From Aromatoleum toluclasticum ATCC 700605 (GTDB lineage Bacteria > Pseudomonadota > Gammaproteobacteria > Burkholderiales > Rhodocyclaceae), in contig NZ_KB899491.1 in NCBI RefSeq assembly GCF_000378245.1, forward strand, positions 248,001 through 312,000: DNA of 64,000 bases, read 5' to 3'. This document shows, piece by piece, positions 45,066 to 54,944 of the stretch (position 1 is its first letter; each line of letters opens with the position of its first letter). The notes under the pieces are model-generated. The model was not told the DNA's origin. It was given only the letters and a program-made list of their open reading frames with translations, and ran no database searches. A program made the translations under genes and the position numbers.

Positions 45066-46349
45066 ATGACGAGCAAGAACGAAGTCCTCTTCCAGCGTGC
45101 CCAGAAAACCATCCCCGGTGGCGTCAATTCGCCCGTGCGGGCCTTCCGCTCGGTCGGCGGTGCGCCGCGTTTCATCGAGCGTGCGCAGGGCGCGCGCGTA
45201 TGGGATGCGGACGGCAAGGACTACATCGACTACGTCGGCTCGTGGGGGCCGGCGATCACCGGTCACGCCCACCCGGCCATCGTCGAGGCGGTGCGCGAAG
45301 CGGCCCTGCGCGGGCTGTCCTTCGGCGCGCCGACCGAAGCCGAAGTCGAGATGGCGGAGCTGATCTGCGAGCTGATGCCGTCGATCGACATGGTGCGGCT
45401 GGTGAGTTCGGGCACCGAGGCGACGATGAGCGCGATCCGTCTGGCGCGCGGCTTCACCGGACGTGATGCGATCATCAAGTTCGAGGGCTGCTATCACGGT
45501 CACGCCGACAGCCTGCTGGTGAAGGCGGGCTCGGGCCTGCTGACCTTCGGCAATCCGTCGTCGGGCGGCGTGCCGGCGGACTTCGCGAAGCACACGATCG
45601 TGCTCGACTACAACGATCTGGGGCAGATCGAAGACGTCTTCAAGGCGCGTGGCAACGAGGTTGCTGCGGTGATCGTCGAGGCGGTCGCGGGCAACATGAA
45701 CCTGATCAAGCCGCTGCCGGGATTCCTCGAAGGGCTGCGCGAGCTGTGCACGAAGTACGGTGCGGTGCTGATCTTCGACGAAGTCATGACCGGCTTCCGC
45801 GTCGGGGCGCAGGGCGTGCAGGGCCTTTACGGCATCACGCCGGATCTCACGACGCTGGGCAAGGTGATCGGCGGCGGCATGCCGGTGGGCGCTTTCGGCG
45901 GGCGCCGCGACATCATGAACCACATCGCGCCGCTGGGTTCGGTGTATCAGGCCGGCACGCTGTCGGGCAGTCCGGTCGCGGTGGCGGCGGGCTTGGCGTC
46001 GCTCAAGCTCGTGCGCGAGCCGGGCTTCTACGACAAGCTCGCTGCGCGTGCGACGCAGCTCGTGGAGGGGCTTTCGGCGGCCGCGCTCGATGCCGGCGTG
46101 AGCTTCTGCGCCGATTCGGTCGGCGGCATGTTCGGGCTGTACTTCGCCGCGCGCGTGCCGCGTTCGTATACGGAAGTGATGGCCTCGGATCGCGACACCT
46201 TCAACCGCTTCTTCCACGCGATGCTGGAGGCGGGCCATTACTTCGCACCCTCCGCCTTCGAGGCGGGCTTCGTGTCGGCGGCACACACGGCTGCCGATAT
46301 CGAGGCGACGATTGCGGCGGCGCGCGAGGTATTTGGACGGGTGGGCTGA
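45066..46349 (+). CDS. hemL: Glutamate-1-semialdehyde 2,1-aminomutase
   Basis: PLP enzyme making 5-aminolevulinate in the C5 haem pathway. The 427-residue product has [38 protein letters not shown], the Asp of [12 protein letters not shown] and the PLP Lys in [17 protein letters not shown] (about 265). It lies 92 bases after thiE in a gap with no visible terminator, so read-through is possible. Confidence 0.97.
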   Translation: MTSKNEVLFQRAQKTIPGGVNSPVRAFRSVGGAPRFIERAQGARVWDADGKDYIDYVGSWGPAITGHAHPAIVEAVREAALRGLSFGAPTEAEVEMAELICELMPSIDMVRLVSSGTEATMSAIRLARGFTGRDAIIKFEGCYHGHADSLLVKAGSGLLTFGNPSSGGVPADFAKHTIVLDYNDLGQIEDVFKARGNEVAAVIVEAVAGNMNLIKPLPGFLEGLRELCTKYGAVLIFDEVMTGFRVGAQGVQGLYGITPDLTTLGKVIGGGMPVGAFGGRRDIMNHIAPLGSVYQAGTLSGSPVAVAAGLASLKLVREPGFYDKLAARATQLVEGLSAAALDAGVSFCADSVGGMFGLYFAARVPRSYTEVMASDRDTFNRFFHAMLEAGHYFAPSAFEAGFVSAAHTAADIEATIAAAREVFGRVG

Positions 46350-46363
46350 GGGGCGCGCGGCTA

Positions 46364-46478
46364 TGTGGGAGGGGCTTTAGCCGCGAATGGGCGGTATCGC
46401 CCGTTGCCGGGCTGATTCGCGGCTGAAGCCGCTCCCACAGGAAAATTGGCGCCCTTTCGCGGCTGAAGCCCCTCCCCC
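46364..46478. repeat. REP-like cluster of three copies between hemL and mgtE
   Basis: A 25-base unit appears three times: 46364-46388 in one orientation, 46415-46439 inverted (TTCGCGGCTGAAGCCGCTCC core), and a partial third copy at 46456-46478. The first two form a long hairpin of nearly complementary arms. This resembles REP elements of Pseudomonas and related genomes and sits between convergent genes, where it can act as a transcript 3' end. Confidence 0.75.
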
Positions 46479-46493
46479 GAAGGGGCAGGCGTC

Positions 46494-47936
46494 CTACAGC
46501 AGGAACAGCGTCGCCAGCCCGAGGAAGATGAAGAAGCCGCCCGAATCGGTGAGGGCGGTGATCAATACGGAGCCGCCCATGGCCGGGTCGGCACCGAAGC
46601 GCAGGCGCACCATCGGGATCAGCACGCCCGCACAGGCCGCGAGGAGCAGGTTCAGGGTCATCGCGGCAGTCATCACCGCGCCGAGCGACGCGCTGCCGTA
46701 AAGGAACCATGAGAGGATTCCGAGCAGCCCGCCCCACAGAAGTCCGTTGACCAGCGCGACGCCCATCTCCTTGCGCATCAGGCGTTGCATCGCGGTCTGT
46801 TCGACCTGGCCCATCGCGATCGCGCGTACGATCATCGTGACCGTCTGGTTGCCCGAGTTGCCGCCGATGCCGGCGACGATGGGCATCAGCGCGGCCAGCG
46901 CGACCAGCTTCTCGATTGAGCCCTCGAAGGCGCCGATCACGCGCGAGGCGACGAAGGCGGTGACGAGGTTGATCGCCAGCCACGCCCAGCGGTTCTTCAC
47001 CGAATCCCATACGGAGGCGAAGATGTCTTCCTCCTCGCGCAGACCGGCTTGGCTGAGGATCTCGTGTTCGGATTCCTCGCGGATGAAATCGACCACGTCG
47101 GCGACGGTCAGGCGGCCGATGACGCGCTTCTCGGCGTCGATCACCGGCGCGGAAACAAGGTCGTAGCGCTCGAAGGCCTGGGCCGCGTCGTCGGCTTCGT
47201 CCTCGGGTTCGAAGCTGATGACGTTTTCCCGGTGCATGACCTCGACGACGACCATCTCGGGGTCGTTGATGAGCAGCGATTCAAGCGTCAGGATGCCTTT
47301 CAGGTGGTCTTCGCGGTCGATCACGAAGAGCTTGTCGGTGTGGTCCGGCAGCTCGTCGAAGCGTCGCAGGTAGCGCAGCACGACCTCGAGCGTGACGTCC
47401 TCGCGGACCGTCACCATGTCGAAGTCCATCAGCGCGCCGACCGATTCCTCCGGGAAGGACATCGCCGCGCGCAGCTGTTCGCGCTCCTCGCTGTCGAGGG
47501 ACTGGAACACGTCCAGCATGACCTCGGGCGGCAGGTCGGGCGCGAGGTCGGCGAGCTCGTCGGCGTCGAGGGTCTCCGCCGCGGCCTTGAGCTCGTGCGG
47601 GTCCATCGTCTCGATGAGGGACTCGCGCACCGCATCGGAGACTTCCAGCAGGATGTCGCCGTCGCGCTCGGCCTTGACGAGGTCCCACACGAAGAGGCGG
47701 TCCTGGTGCGGCAGCGCCTCGAGGATGTAGGCGATGTCCGCGGGGTGCAGCGAATCGAGCTTGGTCTGGAGTTCGGCGACGTGCTGCTTGTGGACGAGGT
47801 TCTCCACCAGCTCGTGGCGGGGCATGTCCTGCCGATGGACGAGATCTTCCACCACCTTGTGGCGTGCCAGCAGCTCCTGGACTTCGCGCAGGTGCTGCTG
47901 GATGTCGTCCGGGTGGCGTTCGTCCTGCTCGCTCAT
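46494..47936 (-). CDS. mgtE: Magnesium transporter MgtE
   Basis: Homodimeric Mg2+ channel of 480 residues. An N-terminal helical MgtE domain (LHPADIAYILEALPHQDR onward) and two CBS domains (about 150-275, with MVVVEVMHRENVISFEP and RLTVADVVDFIREE) form the cytosolic Mg2+ sensor. Five membrane helices follow from about 320, with the pore motif PIVAGIGGNSGNQTVTM. No magnesium riboswitch is visible upstream. The REP cluster follows its stop. Confidence 0.95.
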   Translation of the reverse strand: MSEQDERHPDDIQQHLREVQELLARHKVVEDLVHRQDMPRHELVENLVHKQHVAELQTKLDSLHPADIAYILEALPHQDRLFVWDLVKAERDGDILLEVSDAVRESLIETMDPHELKAAAETLDADELADLAPDLPPEVMLDVFQSLDSEEREQLRAAMSFPEESVGALMDFDMVTVREDVTLEVVLRYLRRFDELPDHTDKLFVIDREDHLKGILTLESLLINDPEMVVVEVMHRENVISFEPEDEADDAAQAFERYDLVSAPVIDAEKRVIGRLTVADVVDFIREESEHEILSQAGLREEEDIFASVWDSVKNRWAWLAINLVTAFVASRVIGAFEGSIEKLVALAALMPIVAGIGGNSGNQTVTMIVRAIAMGQVEQTAMQRLMRKEMGVALVNGLLWGGLLGILSWFLYGSASLGAVMTAAMTLNLLLAACAGVLIPMVRLRFGADPAMGGSVLITALTDSGGFFIFLGLATLFLL

Positions 47937-48072
47937 CGGCGCCTCCGGGTGGTGTGGGGTTCGGTCGTAAGGCGCGAATTCTACGGATTTCGCGATGCTC
48001 TTGCGACCCCGGAAAGCCGAAAATGTTGCAACGCGTCAGCCGCCCGCTGTCGCGCGGCCCCGGAGGCCGCGT

Positions 48073-48765
48073 TCAGGGCACCTGGGCGTAGGCCATGCGC
48101 CCGCGGATGCGTGACGCGTGGGCTGCCAGCCGCGGGCCGAACTGCTTCTCGTACTTGCGCGGGTTGGGCAGCATCACTGCGAGGTGCGCGGCCTCGTCGG
48201 GACCCAGCCGACCGGCGGGAATGCCGTAGTAACGGCGGGCGGCCGCTTCGCAACCGAAGATGCCGGTGCCCCACTCGACGACGTTGAGATACACCTCGAG
48301 GATGCGACGCTTGCTCCACACGACCTCGATCATCACGGTGATGACCGCTTCCTGCGCCTTGCGGAAGTAGCTGCGCGTCGGCGACAGGAACAGGTTCTTC
48401 GCGAGTTGCTGGCTGATCGTCGAGCCGCCCGCCACCGCGCGGCCCTTGCGTTGGTTCTTCTCCAGCGCGCGCTGGATGCCTTCCCAGTCGAAACCCTCAT
48501 GGTCGACGAAGCTGTCGTCCTCCGCGGCGATCACGGCGCGCTTGAGGTTGACGGAGATGCGTTCGTAGGGCACCCACTCGTGGCGCAACTCGGCATCGGG
48601 GCGCTTCTCCTGCAGCTCGTCGCGGCGGATGTCCATGAAGCTGGTGCTGGACGGGTTGAAGTGGCTCCACCACAGGACCAGCGCGAAGATCCAGACCTGG
48701 TACAGCAGGAAGACGGCGATGAGCGCCACGCCCACCCAGCCGGCGCGCCGCAGGAGCGTCTTCAT
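48073..48765 (-). CDS. mtgA: Monofunctional biosynthetic peptidoglycan transglycosylase
   Basis: Polymerises lipid II into glycan strands at the inner membrane. The 230-residue product has one N-terminal helix ([20 protein letters not shown]) and a GT51 domain with catalytic Glu in [47 protein letters not shown] and [12 protein letters not shown]. The ATG at 48765 overlaps the aroE stop as ATGA. Confidence 0.95.
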   Translation of the reverse strand: MKTLLRRAGWVGVALIAVFLLYQVWIFALVLWWSHFNPSSTSFMDIRRDELQEKRPDAELRHEWVPYERISVNLKRAVIAAEDDSFVDHEGFDWEGIQRALEKNQRKGRAVAGGSTISQQLAKNLFLSPTRSYFRKAQEAVITVMIEVVWSKRRILEVYLNVVEWGTGIFGCEAAARRYYGIPAGRLGPDEAAHLAVMLPNPRKYEKQFGPRLAAHASRIRGRMAYAQVP

Positions 48766-49595
48766 CTGCCTTCGATCTGGCGTCGCAGTCCGGCGAGGAC
48801 CGGGCCCGTGGCGGGGCGTACGCCGCGCCACAGCAGGAAGCTTTCTGCAGCCTGCTCGACGAGCATGCCGAGGCCGTCGGCAAGGCGAGCCGCGCCGTCA
48901 TTGCGGGCGGCGACGAGGAAGGGGGTGTCGCCGCGCCCGTACATCATGTCGTAGGCCAGCGCGCCCGGGGTGTACAGGCCGGGCGGCAGCGGGGGCGCCT
49001 CGTCGGCGAGGCTTGCGGCGGTCGCGTTGATGACGACGTCGAACTGCGAGCCGGCGAGGTCCGCGAAGCTGCCGGCTGCGAGCGGCGTGTCGCCGGCGGC
49101 AGCGGTGAATTCGGCGACGAGTGCCTCGGCGCGCGAGACGGTGCGGTTCGCGAGCGTGAGGCCGGCAGGGCCGGCGGACAGCAGGGGTAGCATCACTCCG
49201 CGTGCGGCGCCGCCTGCACCGAGCAACAGGATGCGGCGGCCGGCGAGCGGGCAGTCGAGGTTGTGCGTGAGGTCGCGCACGAGGCCCGCGCCGTCGGTGT
49301 TGTCGCCGTAGATGCCTTCCGCGTCGAACTTGAGGGTGTTCACGGCCCCGGCGGCCTGCGCGCGCGGCGAGCGGCGCTGCGCGAGGGCGAAGGCTTCGAG
49401 TTTGAACGGGACCGTGACGTTGCAGCCGCGCCCGCCGGCGGCGCGGAAGTCGGCGACCGTCGCGGCGAAGCCGTCGAGCGGCGCGAGCAGCGCCTCGTAA
49501 GTCAGCGTCTGCGCGGTCTGGGCTGCGAACGCCGTGTGGATCACCGGGGACTTGCTGTGGGCGATGGGGTTTCCGATGACGGCGTAGCGGTCCAT
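48762..49595 (-). CDS. aroE: Shikimate dehydrogenase
   Basis: Reduces 3-dehydroshikimate with NADPH in aromatic amino-acid synthesis. The 277-residue product has [26 protein letters not shown] with the catalytic Lys, [13 protein letters not shown] and the NADP loop [14 protein letters not shown]. The ATG at 49595 is the standard start. It follows the TonB-like gene by eight bases. Confidence 0.95.
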   Translation of the reverse strand: MDRYAVIGNPIAHSKSPVIHTAFAAQTAQTLTYEALLAPLDGFAATVADFRAAGGRGCNVTVPFKLEAFALAQRRSPRAQAAGAVNTLKFDAEGIYGDNTDGAGLVRDLTHNLDCPLAGRRILLLGAGGAARGVMLPLLSAGPAGLTLANRTVSRAEALVAEFTAAAGDTPLAAGSFADLAGSQFDVVINATAASLADEAPPLPPGLYTPGALAYDMMYGRGDTPFLVAARNDGAARLADGLGMLVEQAAESFLLWRGVRPATGPVLAGLRRQIEGR

Positions 49596-49603
49596 GGGCG
49601 TGT

Positions 49604-50557
49604 CTAGTTGGCGGTAAGCCGGTCGGCGTTGGTGAAGGTCCAAGTCCTGACGATCTCGACGATGTCGGTGTCGGTGCGGATGTCGTTCGGGAAGGCGGAG
49701 AAGGGGGCGGCGAGCGTGACGATGCGTTTGGCGGCCTCGTCCAGCACGGGTTCGCCCGACGAGCGCTGCACCTCGATGCGCTCGACCGACCCGTCCGCGC
49801 GGATTGCGACGAGCAGCAGCAGGCTGCCGTACAGGCGCCCGCGAGCGGCATCGGGGTAGTTGAGGGTGCCAACGCGCTCGATCTTCTGGCGCCAGTCTTC
49901 CACGTACTGTGCGAGGCGGTATTCCTTGGCCTTCGCGCCGATGAACTTCCGGCGCGGCCGCTTGGCGTACTCGTCGAGCTTGCGGTCGATCTCGGCCTCG
50001 AGGCGCGCGGCGGCGGCTGCGCTGTCGAGCAGGTCGAGGCCCGAGGGCTTGGGGTCGATGGCGGCCGGGTCGGGCTGCTGCACGGCGGCCTGGGTCTGCA
50101 CTGCCGACTTCTGCGCCGTCATGACCTCGGGGCGCGCGGCGCTGCGATCCGAAGTACGCTTGTGGGACTCCGTGAGGGTGTCGCCGTCGCGTTGGGTGGG
50201 TTGGGGCGGCAGCGGCGACTTCGGCCGTGCGTTCTGCTCACTGTTGCCGCCGCCATCGAGGTTCGCCTGGGCGAGGACGTCGGCCTTTTCCGGGGCACGG
50301 GCGTGGCGCGCGTTGACCAGCACGACCTCCAGTCCGCGGTCGAGTTCGCGCGGCCGCGGCCCGCGGTCCATGCTGAAGCCGACCGACAGCACCAGGGCAT
50401 GGATCGCGACGGACAGCAGGAAGGCGATCGCGAGCAGGATGTCGCCCTGCAGGACTCCGCTTGCGCGTCCGGCGGGCAGGGGAGCGGCGGTCATGCCCGC
50501 GGGGCGTGCCGGGCCGCCGGCCGTGTGCGGGGTGCGAAGGTCGTTGTTGCGGTCCAT
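49604..50557 (-). CDS. TonB-family energy transducer
   Basis: A 317-residue TonB-like protein. One N-terminal helix ([20 protein letters not shown], about 41-60) anchors it, a Pro/Gln/charged linker spans the periplasm, and the C-terminal TonB domain (about 215-317) has [20 protein letters not shown] and [16 protein letters not shown]-like spacing. No exbB or exbD gene lies nearby. The linkage RNase II-like/tonB/aroE/mtgA occurs in other betaproteobacteria, so this may serve a housekeeping rather than an iron-uptake role. Confidence 0.85.
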   Translation of the reverse strand: MDRNNDLRTPHTAGGPARPAGMTAAPLPAGRASGVLQGDILLAIAFLLSVAIHALVLSVGFSMDRGPRPRELDRGLEVVLVNARHARAPEKADVLAQANLDGGGNSEQNARPKSPLPPQPTQRDGDTLTESHKRTSDRSAARPEVMTAQKSAVQTQAAVQQPDPAAIDPKPSGLDLLDSAAAAARLEAEIDRKLDEYAKRPRRKFIGAKAKEYRLAQYVEDWRQKIERVGTLNYPDAARGRLYGSLLLLVAIRADGSVERIEVQRSSGEPVLDEAAKRIVTLAAPFSAFPNDIRTDTDIVEIVRTWTFTNADRLTAN

Positions 50558-50569
50558 GCCGTCCGGTGT

Positions 50570-52495
50570 TCAGTTGCCTTCGAGCGCTGCGTCTGCAGCT
50601 TCGTCGGGATCGGGCTCGGCGAGCATCTCGACGAAGCGTGCGCTGATGTCGACGTCGAGCAGGTCGCTGTGCTCGACCGTCAGGCGCACGCGCGTGCCCG
50701 ACAGCATGACCGGCAGCGAGGGCACCTTGACCATCAGCGGGATCGCATCGAGGCGTACGAGGTTGTCGCGCAACACCTTGCCGTCGACGGCGACGCCGGG
50801 TTGCTGGCGCAGCCAGCGCAGGCACCAGTAGCGCTCCATCTGGCGCTGGAAGTCGGCGTAGGCGGCGTAAGTGACGTCGAAGTCGCGCATCGCCGCCATC
50901 AGGTCGGCGGATTTCGGCGCGAACGCGGGCGCTTCGTCGCGCAGCACCGAGACGATCTGCCACTGGTTGACCATGTCAACGTAGCGGCGCAGCGGCGAGC
51001 TCGACCACGCGTAGCAGTCCACGCCGAGGCCGTCGTGCGGGCCGGCGGCGGTGGACATGCGCACCTTGCCGCCGCTCTGCACGCGGTACAGGCCGGGGAT
51101 GCCGGCTTCGTCGAGGAGCTTGCCCCAGGTGGAGTTGGCGAGAATCATCATCTCGGCCACCAGCTTGTCGAGCGGCGAGCCGCGCTTGCGCTGGGTGATG
51201 GTGACGTGGCCGGGACCGTCCGCGGTGTGCGTCTGCCAGTCGACGTAGAAGTTGAAGTCGATCTGGTTGCGGTTGTCCTCGGCCTTGCCGCGGCCGGCTT
51301 CGAGCACGTTGGCGAGATCCCACAGCAGGGTCAGCTCGCGCTTCCACTGGAAGTCCGGGCCGTCGCCGTGGTCGTGCAGGATCTGTTCGTTGAACAGCGG
51401 CTCGATGTCGTGGTGGCGCAGGTTGGCGACGATGGGCACGCGTTCGACGACGGTTTCGTGGCGCTGGACGGCGAGCGCCGCAGTGACGTCGAGGTACAGC
51501 GATACGGCGGGGCAGTCGCGGCCGGCGGCGAGCGTGAAGGTCTCGACGACGGCATCGGGCAGCATCGTGATCTTGTTGCCCGGCATGTACACGGTGGACA
51601 GGCGCCGGCGCGCGATGGCGTCGAGCGAGGATCCGCGCGCGAAGCCGAGTGCGGGTGCGGCGATGTGAATGCCGATGCGCCAGCCGCCGCCTTCGCGCGG
51701 TGTCACCGAGAAGGCGTCGTCGATCTCGGTGGTGGTGGCGTCGTCGATCGAGAATGCGGCGACCCGCGCGAGCGGAAGGTCCGCGGGATCGAGCGGCTTG
51801 TCGAAGGCCGGGAAGGCAGTGCCGTCCTCGAAGTGTTCGAACAGGAAGCGGTTGTAGTGGAAGTCGTAGCTCGACGCGAGGGCGCCGCAGTTGAGCAGCA
51901 GGCGCGGCGCAGACAGCCCTGCATCGACGCACGCGGCTTCGAAGGCCTTGGTCTCGACGCGGTTGCGGTCCGGGCGGTAGAGGAGCTGCGGCAGCATCGT
52001 GGCGATCTCGGGCGGCATGCGGCCCGCGACCAGTTCGGCGCGCATGCGCTCGATCGCCTCGGCCTGCTGGCGCTTCTTCTCCAGGCCGGCGAGCGCGGCC
52101 TGCAGGATGTCGGCGGGCGCCTTGCGGAAGCGGCCGCGGCCCTTGCGGTGAAAGTAGATCGGTGCCGAGTGCAGGCGCAGCAAGACACTGGCGGATTCGA
52201 CGGCGTTCGGCGCGTGGCCGTGGTATTCGGCGGCGAACTCGTCGAAGGTGAACTCGTCGTCGCCGCACACTTCCCACAGGAAGGCGGTGTCCAGCTCCTC
52301 GGCGCCGGCTTCGGCGCGGTTGAGCAGTTCGCCCGGCGACGGCTCGCGGAAGCGCATCAGCACGTGGCTGCCTTTCAGCTTCACGCGCTTGCCGTGGGAG
52401 GTCTCGACCTGCAGCGAGGAATCGTTATCAGCGAGGATGCTGCCGGCCTTGAAGGCCCCATCCTCTTCGAACAGCACAAACATCTGAACCGCCAT
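50570..52495 (-). CDS. RNase II/RNB-type exoribonuclease family protein
   Basis: A 641-residue protein with an RNB catalytic domain (about 245-540). The metal-binding loop reads FSIDDATTTEIDDAFSV: by comparison with E. coli RNase II three of four Asp are kept and the Asp207 position is Glu. Other motifs are IHIAAPALGFARGSS, SPLDKLVAEMMILAN and AWSSSPLRRYVDMVNQWQI, the last being highly conserved. The N-terminus is not a typical cold-shock pair and the C-terminus has a short S1-like strand set. It probably degrades RNA 3' to 5', but substrate range is unknown. Confidence 0.85.
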   Translation of the reverse strand: MAVQMFVLFEEDGAFKAGSILADNDSSLQVETSHGKRVKLKGSHVLMRFREPSPGELLNRAEAGAEELDTAFLWEVCGDDEFTFDEFAAEYHGHAPNAVESASVLLRLHSAPIYFHRKGRGRFRKAPADILQAALAGLEKKRQQAEAIERMRAELVAGRMPPEIATMLPQLLYRPDRNRVETKAFEAACVDAGLSAPRLLLNCGALASSYDFHYNRFLFEHFEDGTAFPAFDKPLDPADLPLARVAAFSIDDATTTEIDDAFSVTPREGGGWRIGIHIAAPALGFARGSSLDAIARRRLSTVYMPGNKITMLPDAVVETFTLAAGRDCPAVSLYLDVTAALAVQRHETVVERVPIVANLRHHDIEPLFNEQILHDHGDGPDFQWKRELTLLWDLANVLEAGRGKAEDNRNQIDFNFYVDWQTHTADGPGHVTITQRKRGSPLDKLVAEMMILANSTWGKLLDEAGIPGLYRVQSGGKVRMSTAAGPHDGLGVDCYAWSSSPLRRYVDMVNQWQIVSVLRDEAPAFAPKSADLMAAMRDFDVTYAAYADFQRQMERYWCLRWLRQQPGVAVDGKVLRDNLVRLDAIPLMVKVPSLPVMLSGTRVRLTVEHSDLLDVDISARFVEMLAEPDPDEAADAALEGN

Positions 52496-52553
52496 ACAAG
52501 AGCAAGCCCGACAGTTTAATGGATTCGACCGTCGGGCGCAGAGGGGGCGCCGA

Positions 52554-53450
52554 CTATCGTGTCGCGCGGTTCGCCCGCAGCATGTCCACGGAATAGACGG
52601 CGAGTGCGGCCCAGATCAGTGCGAAGCCCGCCAACTGGCCGGCGTCGAAGGGCTCGTGGAAGACGAACACCGCGAGCAGGAAATTAATGCTGGGCGCGAG
52701 GTATTGCACGAAGCCGACCGTCGACAGCGGCAGGCGCTGCGCGCCGATCGCGAACAGCATCAGCGGCACGGCGGTGAGCACGCCGGCGAGCGGCAGCAGC
52801 GCGTCGGTGGCAAGCGCCTGGCCGAACTGCAGGGTGCCGCGGCTGGCGAGCCAGGCCAGCCAGCCGATCGCGAGCGGCGCGGTGACCAGGGTCTCGACGA
52901 AGAGGCCGTTGATCGCATCGACCGGGGCGCGCTTGCGCAGCAGTCCGTACAGGCCGAAGGTGATCGCGAGGAAGAGCGCGATCCACGGCAGGGTGCCGAC
53001 CTGCCACACGCGCCACGCGACGCCGGCGCAGGCGAGCGCGACCGCGGCCTGCTGCAGCGGTCGCAGGCGTTCGCCCAGGACCAGTCGCCCGAGCAGGATG
53101 CTCACCAGCGGATTGATGAAGTAGCCGAGGCTCGCTTCGAGCAGCTTGTCGGCCGAGATCGCCCACACGAAGACCAGCCAGTTGCTGCCGGTGAGAGTGG
53201 AGGACAGCGCGAGCAGGCCGATCAGGCGCGGTTGGGCGGCGAGGCGGCGCAGGCCGTCGAAGCCGCGCCACAGCGCGAGCAGCGCGAGGAGGAACACGAC
53301 CGACCAGAGCACGCGGTGCGCGACGATTTCGCCGGGCGACACGCTGCCGACCGCCTTGAAGTAGAGCGGCATCAGCCCCCAGATCGTGAAGGCGATCAGC
53401 GTCGCGATGACGCCCTGGCGGCGTCGGTGCGAATCGGCGGCGGCGCTCAT
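52554..53450 (-). CDS. rarD: RarD-type EamA-family transporter
   Basis: A 298-residue inner-membrane protein with ten hydrophobic helices in two EamA repeats. RarD features are FTIWGLMPLYFKAVG at the N-terminus, HRVLWSVVFLLALL, SNWLVFVWAI, GYFINPLVSILLG and QYLAPSINFLLAVFVFHEPF. The substrate is unknown; some homologues affect chloramphenicol sensitivity. The start overlaps the methyltransferase stop as ATGA. Confidence 0.9.
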   Translation of the reverse strand: MSAAADSHRRRQGVIATLIAFTIWGLMPLYFKAVGSVSPGEIVAHRVLWSVVFLLALLALWRGFDGLRRLAAQPRLIGLLALSSTLTGSNWLVFVWAISADKLLEASLGYFINPLVSILLGRLVLGERLRPLQQAAVALACAGVAWRVWQVGTLPWIALFLAITFGLYGLLRKRAPVDAINGLFVETLVTAPLAIGWLAWLASRGTLQFGQALATDALLPLAGVLTAVPLMLFAIGAQRLPLSTVGFVQYLAPSINFLLAVFVFHEPFDAGQLAGFALIWAALAVYSVDMLRANRATR

Positions 53451-54298
53451 GCGACGGCGGTCGCGACGAGCGCGAGGGCGTCGACGGTGTAGCTGCTGCC
53501 GTCGGCGCTGCGATGGCCTTCGAGGTCGGCCGCGACGGCTGCGCGCAGGGTGTGCCGGGTCGCTTCGGGCAGGCGCGACAAGGCCTCGGCCGCGCCGCCG
53601 GCGAGGTCGAGGAAGGCCTGCCAGTAGTTTTCCGCGTCGGTGAAGCGGCAATGGAAGGGGCAGGGCGCGATGCGCACATCCGAGAAGCCCGCCCCGGTCA
53701 GGGCGGCCGCCAGCGTGGCGGCTTCGCCGAAGCGGAACACCGAGGGACGGGCCACCCTGGGCGGCGGGAGGATCCGGGCGATGCAGTCCTGCGCGCGCGA
53801 AATCAGCGGCACGGCCTCGCGCGGCCCCCACACGGAGAGTGCGATCCGTCCGCCCGGCCGCAGCACGCGGCGCATCTCGGCGAGGGCCTGCTGCGGGTGC
53901 GGGAACATGAAGAGCGCGAGGCCGGCAAGCACGCGGTCGAAGCTCGCGTCGGGCAGGCACAGGTGTTCGGCGTCGGCGGCGGCGAAGCCGAGCGCGCCGG
54001 CCTTGCCCTCGGCAGCCGTGCGACGGGCGCCTTCGGCGAGCATGCCGTCGGCGATGTCGCTCGCAAGCACCCAGCCGCCGGGCGCGATGCGCGCAGCGGC
54101 GTCGCGGGCGAGGAGCCCCGGGCCGCTGGCGAGATCGAGTACGGTCTGTCCCGGTGCGAGGTCCGCCGCGTCGAGCAGCGCCGTCGCGAGGTCCGCGCGC
54201 AGGTGGGCGCCTTCGGCGTAGCGTTCGGCGATGCGATTGAAACCGGCGCGCTCCTGCGCCTTGAAGCGGCGCGCGTCGAAGTCGGCGGGCGCGCTCAT
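53447..54298 (-). CDS. Class I SAM-dependent methyltransferase (UbiE-like)
   Basis: A 283-residue methyltransferase. The SAM site is in VLDLASGPGLLARDAA (about 53-68), with ASDIADGMLAEG, the acidic LGFAAADAEHLCLPD and the post-motif VLRPGGRIALSVWG. The substrate cannot be deduced; ubiquinone-type and small-molecule acceptors are both possible. It overlaps rarD and yqiA by four bases each, so three genes are coupled. Confidence 0.85.
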   Translation of the reverse strand: MSAPADFDARRFKAQERAGFNRIAERYAEGAHLRADLATALLDAADLAPGQTVLDLASGPGLLARDAAARIAPGGWVLASDIADGMLAEGARRTAAEGKAGALGFAAADAEHLCLPDASFDRVLAGLALFMFPHPQQALAEMRRVLRPGGRIALSVWGPREAVPLISRAQDCIARILPPPRVARPSVFRFGEAATLAAALTGAGFSDVRIAPCPFHCRFTDAENYWQAFLDLAGGAAEALSRLPEATRHTLRAAVAADLEGHRSADGSSYTVDALALVATAVA

Positions 54299-54882
54299 CG
54301 TGCGGCGAGCCCGGCGAAGGCGATCACGTCGTCGAGGTAGTCCGTCCAGCGCGAGAAGCCGTGATCGCCGCCTTCGAGCACCGTCTGACGCGCTCCGGCG
54401 TACTTCGCGACGGCGTCGCGGTAGTCCAGCACCTCGTCGCCGGTCTCGACCATCAGCCAGAAATTCTGCGGGCGCGCGATCGTCGCGACGTCCATCGCGC
54501 GCAACTGGGCGATGTAGCCGTGCTTGAAATCGAAGGTTTCGCCCGTGTACAGATTGGTCTGCGGGCCGACGTAGGCTTCCAGCGACAGCGGCGCGACGAC
54601 GGCCGGATTCACGAGCACGGCCTTGAGGTCGTGCTTCTCGGCGAGGTGTGTGGCGTAGTAGCCGCCCAGCGAGCTGCCGACCAGCGTGGGCGGGACCTCG
54701 GGGCGTTCCGCACGGCAACGCGCGATCCGGCGCTCGACCAGCGCAATCGCGGCGTCCGGCTCGGGCGGCAGCAGCCCGCACCAGAATTCCTCGTCCAGCC
54801 CCTTCGCACGCATGTGGCGTTGCAGTGCCTGCGCCTTGATCGACGCGGGAGCGGAGCGGAAACCGTGCAGGTAGATGATCAT
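54295..54882 (-). CDS. YqiA/YcfP-family esterase
   Basis: A 195-residue alpha/beta-hydrolase. It begins MIIYLHGFRSAPASIKAQ, has the nucleophile elbow GSSLGGYYATHLAEK (Ser about 70) and a C-terminal catalytic His in GGDHGFSRW. The family shows esterase activity on short acyl substrates; the natural substrate is unknown. Confidence 0.9.
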   Translation of the reverse strand: MIIYLHGFRSAPASIKAQALQRHMRAKGLDEEFWCGLLPPEPDAAIALVERRIARCRAERPEVPPTLVGSSLGGYYATHLAEKHDLKAVLVNPAVVAPLSLEAYVGPQTNLYTGETFDFKHGYIAQLRAMDVATIARPQNFWLMVETGDEVLDYRDAVAKYAGARQTVLEGGDHGFSRWTDYLDDVIAFAGLAAR

Positions 54883-54944
54883 CGCGTATGCAGGGGCAGG
54901 AACGGAGCCCCTAGTTTAACCACGTACGGCGGCTTTCCGGTCGC

